This document shows positions 8,275 through 15,070 of a DNA stretch of 38,957 nucleotides, piece after piece. Source of the stretch: SIG350 sp964520895. GTDB taxonomy: Bacteria; Bacillota; Clostridia; TANB77; SIG350. The translations under genes and the position numbers were made by a program. The DNA lies in assembly GCA_964520895.1 (NCBI GenBank), contig CAZFOR010000008.1:1-38957 (forward strand). Direction: 5' to 3'. How positions within the stretch are numbered: the stretch's first letter is position 1; every line of letters starts with the position of its first letter. A model generated the notes under the pieces. It ran no database searches and was not told the DNA's origin. It saw nothing but the letters and a program-made list of their open reading frames with translations.

Positions 8275-8547
8275 CTATTTAAATTTCTTTTGGTTAACCC
8301 ATTTTAATTTTGTTGCATTTCCTCCTCTTATGTGTTTTTCGTTATAGTTACAAAATAAAGCTTGGCACAAGGAACAATATAATGAAAGAGAACGTTTTGG
8401 TATTCTCTTGTGCAAATTGTGGTGCAGGCAGCTTTTGGAAACTCCGTAGACTTTTGACAATGTTCTTAATGAATCATGATAAACGATAATCCGTTGACAA
8501 ATAAGTAACATGTCCTCTTCTGAAATTTTGGGTTGTGAATAATACAT
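8275..8547 (-). CDS. SpoIIID-family transcriptional regulator, divergent
   Basis: A 90-aa DNA-binding protein. The helix-turn-helix (LRTLSKVYGVSKSCLHHNLHKRIP, in which the phrase GVSKS is diagnostic) is followed by the C-terminal signature HIRGGNATKLKW, close to the HLRGGEATKLKYK end of Bacillus SpoIIID. SpoIIID is a mother-cell regulator in sporulation. Here the middle is unusual, with Cys at 40, 58, 61 and 66 and a Ser/Leu/Cys-rich stretch, so this is probably a paralogue rather than the core SpoIIID. Base composition is less AT-rich than its neighbours. The start is ATG 8547 with AGGAGG seven bases upstream. The gene stands alone, divergent from mutL. Confidence 0.75.
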   Translation of the reverse strand: MYYSQPKISEEDMLLICQRIIVYHDSLRTLSKVYGVSKSCLHHNLHKRIPKRSLSLYCSLCQALFCNYNEKHIRGGNATKLKWVNQKKFK

Positions 8548-8693
8548 AAAGTATTCCTCCTATTATAGTTTTGTGAAAATCACATTAAATATTATAACAT
8601 ACTTTACATAATATATAAAGAATTATTTTGAAATATTTAAAAAATAATGAATTTAATAGCAAAATAGTGTATAATATGTGTGGGTGATAGAAG

Positions 8694-10655
8694 ATGGGAA
8701 ATATAGTAGTATTAGATGAACTTACAATAAATCAAATAGCAGCAGGTGAAGTAATCGAAGGACCAAAAAATGTTGTAAAAGAACTAGTTGAAAACTCAAT
8801 TGATGCAGGTAGTACAAGTATATCAGTTGAAATCAAAAATGGTGGAATTTCATATATAAGAGTATCGGATAACGGAAAAGGTATTGAAAAAGATGATTTA
8901 GAGATAGCTTTTGAAAGACATGCGACATCTAAGATTAGATCAAGTGATGATTTGTTAAAAGTAAATACAATGGGATTTAGAGGTGAAGCATTAGCTAGTA
9001 TTGCAGCTGTATCAAATGTAGAATTAATATCATGTTTTAAGGATAGTGATATTGGTAATAGAATAATAGTTGAAGGTGGAAACATATTGCTATGTGAAGA
9101 ATGTGGATGCCCAAAAGGTACAACTATTACTGTTAATAATATGTTCTATAATACACCTGTTAGATATAAATTTTTAAAAAGAGATTTTACAGAAGCAGGA
9201 TACATAGAAGATATTGTTTGTAGATTAGCAATAATTAATCCACATATTAGTTTTAAGTTAATAAATAGTGGTAAGACAATTATATCAACAAGTGGAAATG
9301 GTGATATGGTAGATGTAATACATAATATTTATGGAAAGGATGTTTCATCTTTTTTAGTTAAAGTAGATTATGAGTATGAAGGATTAAAGATTAATGGATT
9401 AATAGGAAAACCACAAATAGCAAGATCAAATAGAAACAACCAAATTACATATATAAATAAAAGGCATGTAAAGAATAAAACGATGAGTGCTGCAATAGAT
9501 GAAGCATATAAAACAATAATACCAAATGGCAAGTTTGCTTTTGCTGTTTTAAATCTAACTATAAATAATCAGTTAGTTGATGTAAATGTTCATCCAGCAA
9601 AACTAGAAGTTAGATTTCAAAATGAGGGTGATGTTTTTAAAGCAATATATCACGCGGTTAAGAGCAGTTTACTTGGAAATGATTTGTCTAGAATAATACA
9701 AGATAGTAATACAAAACAAGAAGATATTAAAAATAAAGTAATTGATGATATAAAACAAACTAATTTTAGTATGAAAGATAATATAAGTAGAATAACTAAT
9801 TCAAATGAGCAGTATAATCAAATAAATAAACCATTAAATAATATAATTAATAATGATTCAGTTAATATATTAAGGGAGAATATTGAAAATAGATATGGTA
9901 TAAACAACAATGTACAAAAAGAAGATATTGCTAAGAATCAAGATATAATAGATGAAGCAATTAATGATGAATTTGAATATAACAAAACAAATGAAATTAA
10001 TAATAATGAAGAAAATAAAAAACAGGAAATTGCTTCAACAATTAATTTATTTGAGAAAATAGATGAAAACGAAGAAAGTAAGAAAGAATTTAAATATATT
10101 GGAACAGTGTTTAGTACATATAATATTATAGAATATTGTGGTGAAATGTACATAATTGATCAACATGCTATGCATGAAAGAGTATTATATGAACAAGTAA
10201 AAAAATCATATTATAGTGATGAGGTATTATCACAAATGATATTAATACCACAGATTATTACTTTAACAAATAGAGAAAATGATATTATAAAAGATAATAT
10301 AGAAATGTTTGAAAAATCAGGATACATATTAGAAGAATTTGGTGATAATACATTTAAAATTACAGGTGTTCCATATATTTGTATAGATTTAGATGTTAAA
10401 GAACTATTTTTAGATATATTAGATGGAATAAACGAAAATGTCAAAACAAGCAGTGATGAAAAAATAGAAAAGTTTATTTCAACCATTGCTTGTAAAGCAG
10501 CAGTTAAGGCAAATATGAATTTAAAAGATGAAGAGGTAATTCATTTAATTGAGCAAGTGTTAGAGCTAGATAACCCATTTACTTGCCCACATGGAAGACC
10601 TACTGCAATAAAGATGAGTAAATATGATTTAGAAAGAAAATTTGGAAGGAAATAG
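8694..10655 (+). CDS. mutL: DNA mismatch repair protein MutL (endonuclease type)
   Basis: Links mismatch recognition to strand nicking and removal. It is 653 aa. The N-terminal GHKL ATPase has E30 and N34 in KELVENSIDAG, the DNGKGI loop and FRGEALASI. A long Asn/Glu-rich linker spans about residues 335-460. The C-terminal domain has the nicking motif DQHA(x)2E(x)4E at D489-E500 and CPHGRP at 631-636, so it should be an active endonuclease as in methyl-independent repair. The start is ATG 8694 with GGGTGATAG before it; a TATAAT at 8670-8675 is the likely -10. miaA follows after one base. Unlike many Firmicutes clusters, mutS is not upstream. Confidence 0.96.
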   Translation: MGNIVVLDELTINQIAAGEVIEGPKNVVKELVENSIDAGSTSISVEIKNGGISYIRVSDNGKGIEKDDLEIAFERHATSKIRSSDDLLKVNTMGFRGEALASIAAVSNVELISCFKDSDIGNRIIVEGGNILLCEECGCPKGTTITVNNMFYNTPVRYKFLKRDFTEAGYIEDIVCRLAIINPHISFKLINSGKTIISTSGNGDMVDVIHNIYGKDVSSFLVKVDYEYEGLKINGLIGKPQIARSNRNNQITYINKRHVKNKTMSAAIDEAYKTIIPNGKFAFAVLNLTINNQLVDVNVHPAKLEVRFQNEGDVFKAIYHAVKSSLLGNDLSRIIQDSNTKQEDIKNKVIDDIKQTNFSMKDNISRITNSNEQYNQINKPLNNIINNDSVNILRENIENRYGINNNVQKEDIAKNQDIIDEAINDEFEYNKTNEINNNEENKKQEIASTINLFEKIDENEESKKEFKYIGTVFSTYNIIEYCGEMYIIDQHAMHERVLYEQVKKSYYSDEVLSQMILIPQIITLTNRENDIIKDNIEMFEKSGYILEEFGDNTFKITGVPYICIDLDVKELFLDILDGINENVKTSSDEKIEKFISTIACKAAVKANMNLKDEEVIHLIEQVLELDNPFTCPHGRPTAIKMSKYDLERKFGRK

Positions 10656-10656
10656 T

Positions 10657-11589
10657 ATGAAACAAAAGGTAATAGTAATTGTTGGACCTACTGCATCTGG
10701 TAAAACAGGTTTATCAATAGAGCTAGCAAAAAAAATAAATGGAGAAATAATTTCTTGTGATTCAATGCAAGTATATAAAGAAATGAATATTGGAACAGCT
10801 AAACCTACAATAGAAGAAATGCAAGGTATTAAACATTATATGTTTGATGTGGTAAGACCTGATGAAGAATTTAATGTAGCTAAATATAAACAGATGGCAC
10901 AAACATGTATTGAGGAAATACTACAAAAAGGAAAAACTCCTATAATAGTTGGTGGTACAGGGCTATATGTTGAGTCATTAATATACAATATTGAGTTTTC
11001 TGAAACAAAAATAGATTATAAATATAGAGAAGAACTTGAAGATATTGCAAAAGAAAAAGGTAATGAAGAAATATACAATATGTTAAAAAAAATTGATATT
11101 GATATTACAAATAAAATTCATTTAAATGATACTAAAAGGATTATTAGAGCATTAGAAGTATATCATCAAACAGGAAAAAATATGACATATCATAATGAGC
11201 ATTCAAGAAAAAATGAAACTAAATATGAATTTATGATATATGGACTTACTATGGATAGAGAAAAGCTATATAATAGAATAAATCAAAGAGTGGATATTAT
11301 GCTTAATCAAGGTTTAATTGAAGAAGTAAAAGAGATATGTCAAAAATACAAGTCATTTCCTACAAGTATGCAAGGATTAGGATATAAAGAAGTAGTAAAA
11401 TATCTGAATAACGAATATTCTTATGATGAGATGATAGATATACTTAAAATGGAAACAAGAAGATATGCTAAAAGACAATTAACTTGGTTTAGAAAATATA
11501 ATAATCTTATATGGCTAAATGCAGATGAACTGAAAAAACAAGAAATGATAGAGAAAATTTGCATAGGTTATAATACAGAAGTAATGTAA
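10657..11589 (+). CDS. miaA: tRNA dimethylallyltransferase MiaA
   Basis: Transfers a dimethylallyl group to N6 of A37 in tRNAs that read codons starting with U, the first step to ms2i6A. It is 310 aa, the normal length. The P-loop GPTASGKT (residues 10-17), DSMQVY, GGTGLY, the MQGLGYKE motif and RRYAKRQLTWFR are all present. The start is ATG 10657 with GGAAGGA inside the end of mutL; the mutL stop and miaA start are one base apart, so translation is coupled. hfq, which often follows miaA, is absent; a strong terminator ends the unit. Confidence 0.96.
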   Translation: MKQKVIVIVGPTASGKTGLSIELAKKINGEIISCDSMQVYKEMNIGTAKPTIEEMQGIKHYMFDVVRPDEEFNVAKYKQMAQTCIEEILQKGKTPIIVGGTGLYVESLIYNIEFSETKIDYKYREELEDIAKEKGNEEIYNMLKKIDIDITNKIHLNDTKRIIRALEVYHQTGKNMTYHNEHSRKNETKYEFMIYGLTMDREKLYNRINQRVDIMLNQGLIEEVKEICQKYKSFPTSMQGLGYKEVVKYLNNEYSYDEMIDILKMETRRYAKRQLTWFRKYNNLIWLNADELKKQEMIEKICIGYNTEVM

Positions 11590-11639
11590 AATGACATAAA
11601 TATTACAAAAATATTACATTTGTTAAATTTAGACAAATA

Positions 11640-11679
11640 TATATAAAAGATATTGATTTAAATCAATATCTTTTATATA
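11640..11679. terminator. Terminator after mutL-miaA (40-bp perfect inverted repeat)
   Basis: Arms TATATAAAAGATATTGATTT and AAATCAATATCTTTTATATA are exact complements, with T-rich sequence following. Confidence 0.85.
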
Positions 11680-11727
11680 ATAATTTTAAATAACAAGATT
11701 TATTAGTTATAAAAAGGGGGAAAGATA

Positions 11728-12720
11728 ATGGAAGAAAAGAGTAAATTGGATATTCCATATTATAAAGTTGCAAAAGAGGCTCTAATGAGTTGGAATGGTT
11801 TATCAGAAGAAGAAGCAATAAAAAAAATTGAAGAATCATCATTTGAGGAAATTGAGGGACAAGTTTGGGCAAAAGGTTCAATGGATTATGCAATAGATGG
11901 AATTACAAAGGCTTGCTTATTAGATGAAGAAGGAAAAGAAAAATTATCAGAAGTAGTGTATAATCAAAATGATGGACTTGAAGGACGTTTTGGAGCATAT
12001 GATAAATTACCTATTAGAGCAAGAATGGAAGATAAAAATCCAAATGAAGTTATTATGGATACATTATTTGAAGTTCATGATGGATGGGTTAAAGATAATC
12101 AAAAGAAGTTTATGGCAAGAGAAAAGAAACATCAACATATGCCAAGTGAATTAATTGGTTGGAATGAAGTAAAAGCAGATTTGTTATTTGTAAAACCTAT
12201 TTTTGAAACTCTTGGTGTTGAAGTTTCAGAAGAAAATTTAGAAAAAGTATATAATGGAAGGGTAAAAGAATTCTTTCTAAGTAAAGATATTAAAACAACT
12301 GCTGATTTATCAAGAGAAATTGCAAAAGGAGAAGAATTTTATCCGGCTTTAGAAGGACAAACTGATATTATTGAATTTCTAAATGATTCAAAAAATGTAG
12401 AAGAAATAGTGATACCACAAATTGAAGAAAAAGGTATAGGAAAAGTTGAGGATGTTAGAGAAAGTGTAGTATTGTCAGAAATAGCAAAAGATCCAAAAGG
12501 TGCAGATTTGGATAAATTAGATTATAAAGAAAGTGTAAAAGTAGCAGATTATATTGATAAAGAAAATAGCGGATTAGAAGAGAAACGAGATGATTTGATA
12601 GAAAAAAATAAAATAATAGATGCAATAAATGAAAAAATTGAAAAACGTAAACAGTTAAAAAAAGAAATTGCTATTGAAGAAGCTAAAAGAGGAAAAACAG
12701 ATAAAGAATTTGATGAATAA
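11728..12720 (+). CDS. Uncharacterised charged cytoplasmic protein
   Basis: I do not recognise this 330-aa protein. It has no signal peptide or membrane segment. The N-terminal half looks globular (IPYYKVAKEALMSW; AYDKLPIRARMEDKNPNEVIMDTLFEVHDGWVKDN). From about residue 265 the protein is a Glu/Lys-rich coiled coil ending in KRKQLKKEIAIEEAKRGKTDKEF. The start is ATG 11728 after AAGGGGGAAAG. It is 24 bp upstream of another unknown gene (12745) and probably shares its transcript. Similar Glu/Lys-rich proteins turn up near mobilisation genes in some Clostridia, but nothing here supports transfer. It could be a structural or regulatory partner of its neighbour. Confidence 0.75.
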   Translation: MEEKSKLDIPYYKVAKEALMSWNGLSEEEAIKKIEESSFEEIEGQVWAKGSMDYAIDGITKACLLDEEGKEKLSEVVYNQNDGLEGRFGAYDKLPIRARMEDKNPNEVIMDTLFEVHDGWVKDNQKKFMAREKKHQHMPSELIGWNEVKADLLFVKPIFETLGVEVSEENLEKVYNGRVKEFFLSKDIKTTADLSREIAKGEEFYPALEGQTDIIEFLNDSKNVEEIVIPQIEEKGIGKVEDVRESVVLSEIAKDPKGADLDKLDYKESVKVADYIDKENSGLEEKRDDLIEKNKIIDAINEKIEKRKQLKKEIAIEEAKRGKTDKEFDE

Positions 12721-12744
12721 ATTTATATATAAGGAGAAAAAAAT

Positions 12745-13101
12745 ATGAATAATAATTTACCAATGAAAGAAGAAATAAGTTTTATAGGAAAGATTAAAAA
12801 TTTTTTTAAGAAAATCTTTGGAAAGTCTAAAATTGAAAGCGTAGAGAAACAAATAAATACTAGAGAAACAATTAATAAGACAAGTTATCAGGAAAATGAT
12901 TTTAATAAAAGTTTGAAAGCTGAACCTAATGCAGAATATATAGCTAAAATGAAACAAGAAGAATTTATACAACAAATAGAAAGCAATCCTGAGTTGTTAT
13001 ATGAATTGCCAATAGAAAAACTAAAGAAAATCGAACAGTATTATGACGAGTCTATTCTAGAATATGAAAAAAAACTTGATAATTTAAAAAAAGTAGGATA
13101 A
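12745..13101 (+). CDS. Small uncharacterised basic/charged protein
   Basis: A 118-aa protein with a basic amphipathic N-terminus (KIKNFFKKIFGKSK, residues 16-29) that could bind membrane or nucleic acid. A polar linker follows, and a helical C-terminus (EFIQQIESNPELLYELPIEKLKKIEQYYDESI) ends in a short coiled coil. The start is ATG 12745 with AAGGAG upstream. It lies 24 bp after the 330-aa unknown gene. No family recognised. Confidence 0.7.
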   Translation: MNNNLPMKEEISFIGKIKNFFKKIFGKSKIESVEKQINTRETINKTSYQENDFNKSLKAEPNAEYIAKMKQEEFIQQIESNPELLYELPIEKLKKIEQYYDESILEYEKKLDNLKKVG

Positions 13102-13108
13102 AATACTA

Positions 13109-13139
13109 TTGACAAAATATGGAAAATATGATATATAAT
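13109..13139 (+). promoter_or_regulatory. Sigma-A promoter of the M23 peptidase gene
   Basis: TTGACA at 13109-13114. The -10 is TATATA at 13132-13137 (17-bp spacer) or TATAAT at 13134-13139 (19-bp spacer). It begins right after the stop of the gene at 12745. Confidence 0.7.
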
Positions 13140-13167
13140 AAATATGGGAAAATTAATGGAGGTAGAA

Positions 13168-13755
13168 ATGAAATCTGTTATAATCCCATATTTTTTTTGT
13201 TGTATTTTGTCAGTTTTTATAGTATTTATATTCATATTATCAAATGGATATAATATAAGTTATGGTGAAACTACATACATATCAAATAATTCTTGGAACT
13301 TAAACAAAGAATATATCTGGCCAGTTATAGGGTATAATACAATAACATCATATTTTGGTAAAAGAAATGCACCAACTAAAGGAGCAAGTTCATATCATAG
13401 TGGAATTGATATAGGTGCACCTACTGGAAGTAATCTAGTTGCAATAACAAATGGTAAGGTTATATTTACAGGATTTAAAGGTGCAGGTGGATATACAATA
13501 ATAATTGAAAATGCTAATATGCAAATTAGTTATTGTCATGTACATAATAATTATCTACCAAAAGTAGGAAGTTATGTTACAACTGGACAAGTAATAGGAA
13601 AAGTAGGACCTAAAAATGTATATGGTGTTAGTAATAATCCATATAAAGATAAAAATGGTAATCCTACAAATGGGGCAACAACAGGACCACATTTGCATTT
13701 TGGTATAAAAGTAGATGGTAAAAATGTAAACCCTTTAAATTATTTAACTATATAA
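13168..13755 (+). CDS. Membrane-anchored M23 (LytM-type) metallopeptidase
   Basis: Cell-wall endopeptidase of 195 aa. An N-terminal membrane anchor (about residues 3-26) is followed by an extracytoplasmic M23 domain with the Zn-binding HSGID (H77, D81), YCHVH (H124, H126) and GPHLHFG (H175, H177). All catalytic positions are kept, so it should cut peptidoglycan cross-links. The overall size and layout resemble small LytM or SpoIIQ-like proteins; SpoIIQ cannot be claimed without its partner. The start is ATG 13168 because TGGAGG (13157-13162) precedes it by five bases; the ATG at 13144 lies upstream of that site. It has its own promoter. Confidence 0.88.
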   Translation: MKSVIIPYFFCCILSVFIVFIFILSNGYNISYGETTYISNNSWNLNKEYIWPVIGYNTITSYFGKRNAPTKGASSYHSGIDIGAPTGSNLVAITNGKVIFTGFKGAGGYTIIIENANMQISYCHVHNNYLPKVGSYVTTGQVIGKVGPKNVYGVSNNPYKDKNGNPTNGATTGPHLHFGIKVDGKNVNPLNYLTI

Positions 13756-13804
13756 TTATGTATAAAACTATATTGTTTTGTATAAAATATATATGGTGAT
13801 GAAA

Positions 13805-13951
13805 ATGGATAATAAGATTAAAAAAGTTATTAAAACATATGAGTTTGTACCTGAATATTATAGATGGGTGACAATGTCAAAACAAAGAGAGATTGTAAAT
13901 AAATTAGAAAACATAACAAATGAAAAGAAAATAGAAGATAATTTTAAATAA
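13805..13951 (+). CDS. Small uncharacterised protein, 48 aa
   Basis: A 48-codon frame with ATG at 13805 and a GGTGAT ribosome site seven bases upstream, ending in TAA. The product is basic to neutral, with a Tyr/Trp-containing centre (EFVPEYYRWVTMSKQREIV) and a helical tail. It follows the M23 gene after 49 bp and precedes the CtsR-controlled promoter. It is too short to assign; the good ribosome site and clean ending argue that it is real. Confidence 0.55.
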   Translation: MDNKIKKVIKTYEFVPEYYRWVTMSKQREIVNKLENITNEKKIEDNFK

Positions 13952-13988
13952 ATAAACAAAAATCATGAAAAATAATCAAATTTAATTA

Positions 13989-14016
13989 TTGAAAATATAT
14001 TTAAATGGTATATAAT
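13989..14016 (+). promoter_or_regulatory. Sigma-A promoter of the ctsR operon
   Basis: TTGAAA at 13989-13994, a 16-bp spacer, and TATAAT at 14011-14016. The CtsR operator lies directly downstream over the expected transcription start. Confidence 0.85.
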
Positions 14017-14025
14017 ATATACGAA

Positions 14026-14042
14026 GGTCAAAGAAAGTCAAA
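14026..14042 (+). promoter_or_regulatory. CtsR operator
   Basis: GGTCAAAGAAAGTCAAA matches the CtsR consensus RGTCAAA-NAN-RGTCAAA with no mismatch. It starts 10 bp after the -10 box, so bound CtsR would block transcription of its own operon. This indicates class III heat-shock control of ctsR-mcsA-clpC. Confidence 0.93.
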
Positions 14043-14062
14043 GTAAAAAAGAGGTGATATAA

Positions 14063-14513
14063 ATGAGATTATCAGATATAATAGAACAATGGATTAAACA
14101 AAGCATTAGTGAGGAACAAGAAGGATATATTGATTTGCAAAGAAATGAACTGGCAAATAAGTTTAATTGTGTTCCATCACAAATAAATTATGTTATTGCA
14201 ACTAGATTTAATACTGATAATGGATATTATGTTGAAAGCAAAAGAGGCGGAGGCCGGATATATTAGAATAAAAAAAGCTGACTATACTAATAATAATTAT
14301 ATTATGCATATAGTTAATTCTATTGGTAATGAAATTACTGATTATGAAACAAATATCTTTATAAATAATTTGCTAGAAAATGAGGTTATTACTAATAGAG
14401 AAGCAAAGTTAATAAAAGTTGCAACAAATGATAAAGTTCTACAATTGGATTTTGATATAAAAGACATTGTAAGGGCTAGTATATTTAAAAATATGTTAAT
14501 TAATTTAATTTAA
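14063..14513 (+). pseudogene. ctsR: CtsR heat-shock repressor gene, interrupted by a +1 frameshift in the glycine-rich wing
   Basis: CtsR represses clp genes by binding the operator just upstream. Reading from ATG 14063 gives 64 good CtsR residues, with a helix-turn-helix around NELANKFNCVPSQINYVIATRF and the wing YYVESKRGGG. One extra C at 14254-14255 (GGC GGA GGC CGG) then shifts the frame and a TAG follows at 14264. Dropping that base restores GGGGYIRIKKAD and a full 149-aa CtsR with an intact C-terminal dimer/McsA-ClpC-responsive domain ending at TAA 14513, the normal family length. Codons GGC and CGG are rare in this genome. The cause may be a sequencing error, a recent null mutation, slippage variation or programmed frameshifting; the sequence cannot decide. 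Confidence 0.9.
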
Positions 14514-14527
14514 AGGAGGAGTTTTTT

Positions 14528-14974
14528 ATGAAATGTGAAAAATGTGGTATTAATGATGCTAATGTAAGGATTGAAAAAAATATAAATGGAAATGTATCTA
14601 GGTATCGTTTATGTAGTAAATGTGCAAAGGAAATGAATATAGGTGTTAGATTTAGTTTATTTAATAATATCTTTAATAATTCTTTATTTGATACTTCAAG
14701 TATTAGAAGATTGCTAGGTAACAGTAATGACATGGTAGATGATTTTGGGTTTATTGATAGTGGAGAATCAGATATGTTTAATGATGATTTTGATTCATTG
14801 TTAAATAATATGAGCCAAAGTAAAAAATATAATAGTAAAAGATATTTTAAAAAGAAAAGTAACAAAAAAGATAGTATTGATGATTTAGAGGCAAAACTTC
14901 AATTAGCCATTAAAGAAGAAAGATATGAAGATGCAGCTAAATATAGAGATGAAATTAAGAAAATTAAGCAATAA
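14528..14974 (+). CDS. mcsA: McsA, zinc-binding modulator of CtsR/ClpC
   Basis: A 148-aa protein. A zinc-finger pair lies at the N-terminus (C3-EK-C6 and C29-SK-C32), the middle is Asp/Ser/Asn-rich, and the C-terminus has a UVR motif (LEAKLQLAIKEERYEDAAKYRDEI) like those in UvrB/UvrC and ClpC. In Bacillus McsA activates the arginine kinase McsB and senses stress for CtsR. It is shorter than Bacillus McsA and has one CxxC pair fewer. The start is ATG 14528 after AAAGGAGGAG. It lies 14 bp downstream of ctsR. The usual next gene, mcsB, is missing, and clpC follows directly after 96 bp. Confidence 0.88.
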   Translation: MKCEKCGINDANVRIEKNINGNVSRYRLCSKCAKEMNIGVRFSLFNNIFNNSLFDTSSIRRLLGNSNDMVDDFGFIDSGESDMFNDDFDSLLNNMSQSKKYNSKRYFKKKSNKKDSIDDLEAKLQLAIKEERYEDAAKYRDEIKKIKQ

Positions 14975-15070
14975 ATTATAATAAAGCTTGATTAATGGTT
15001 TAATTTAGGTTATTATTGTTAAAACTAAAAATAATAATACACAAACAATGTAATAAAGGAGGCATATATT

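Noticed and set aside
14190..14513. A separate gene overlapping the end of ctsR in another frame
   Set aside because: Its residues from GYIRIKK onward are the natural continuation of CtsR; it is the second half of a frameshifted ctsR, and its first residues (KAKEAEA) are the out-of-frame reading of the glycine run.
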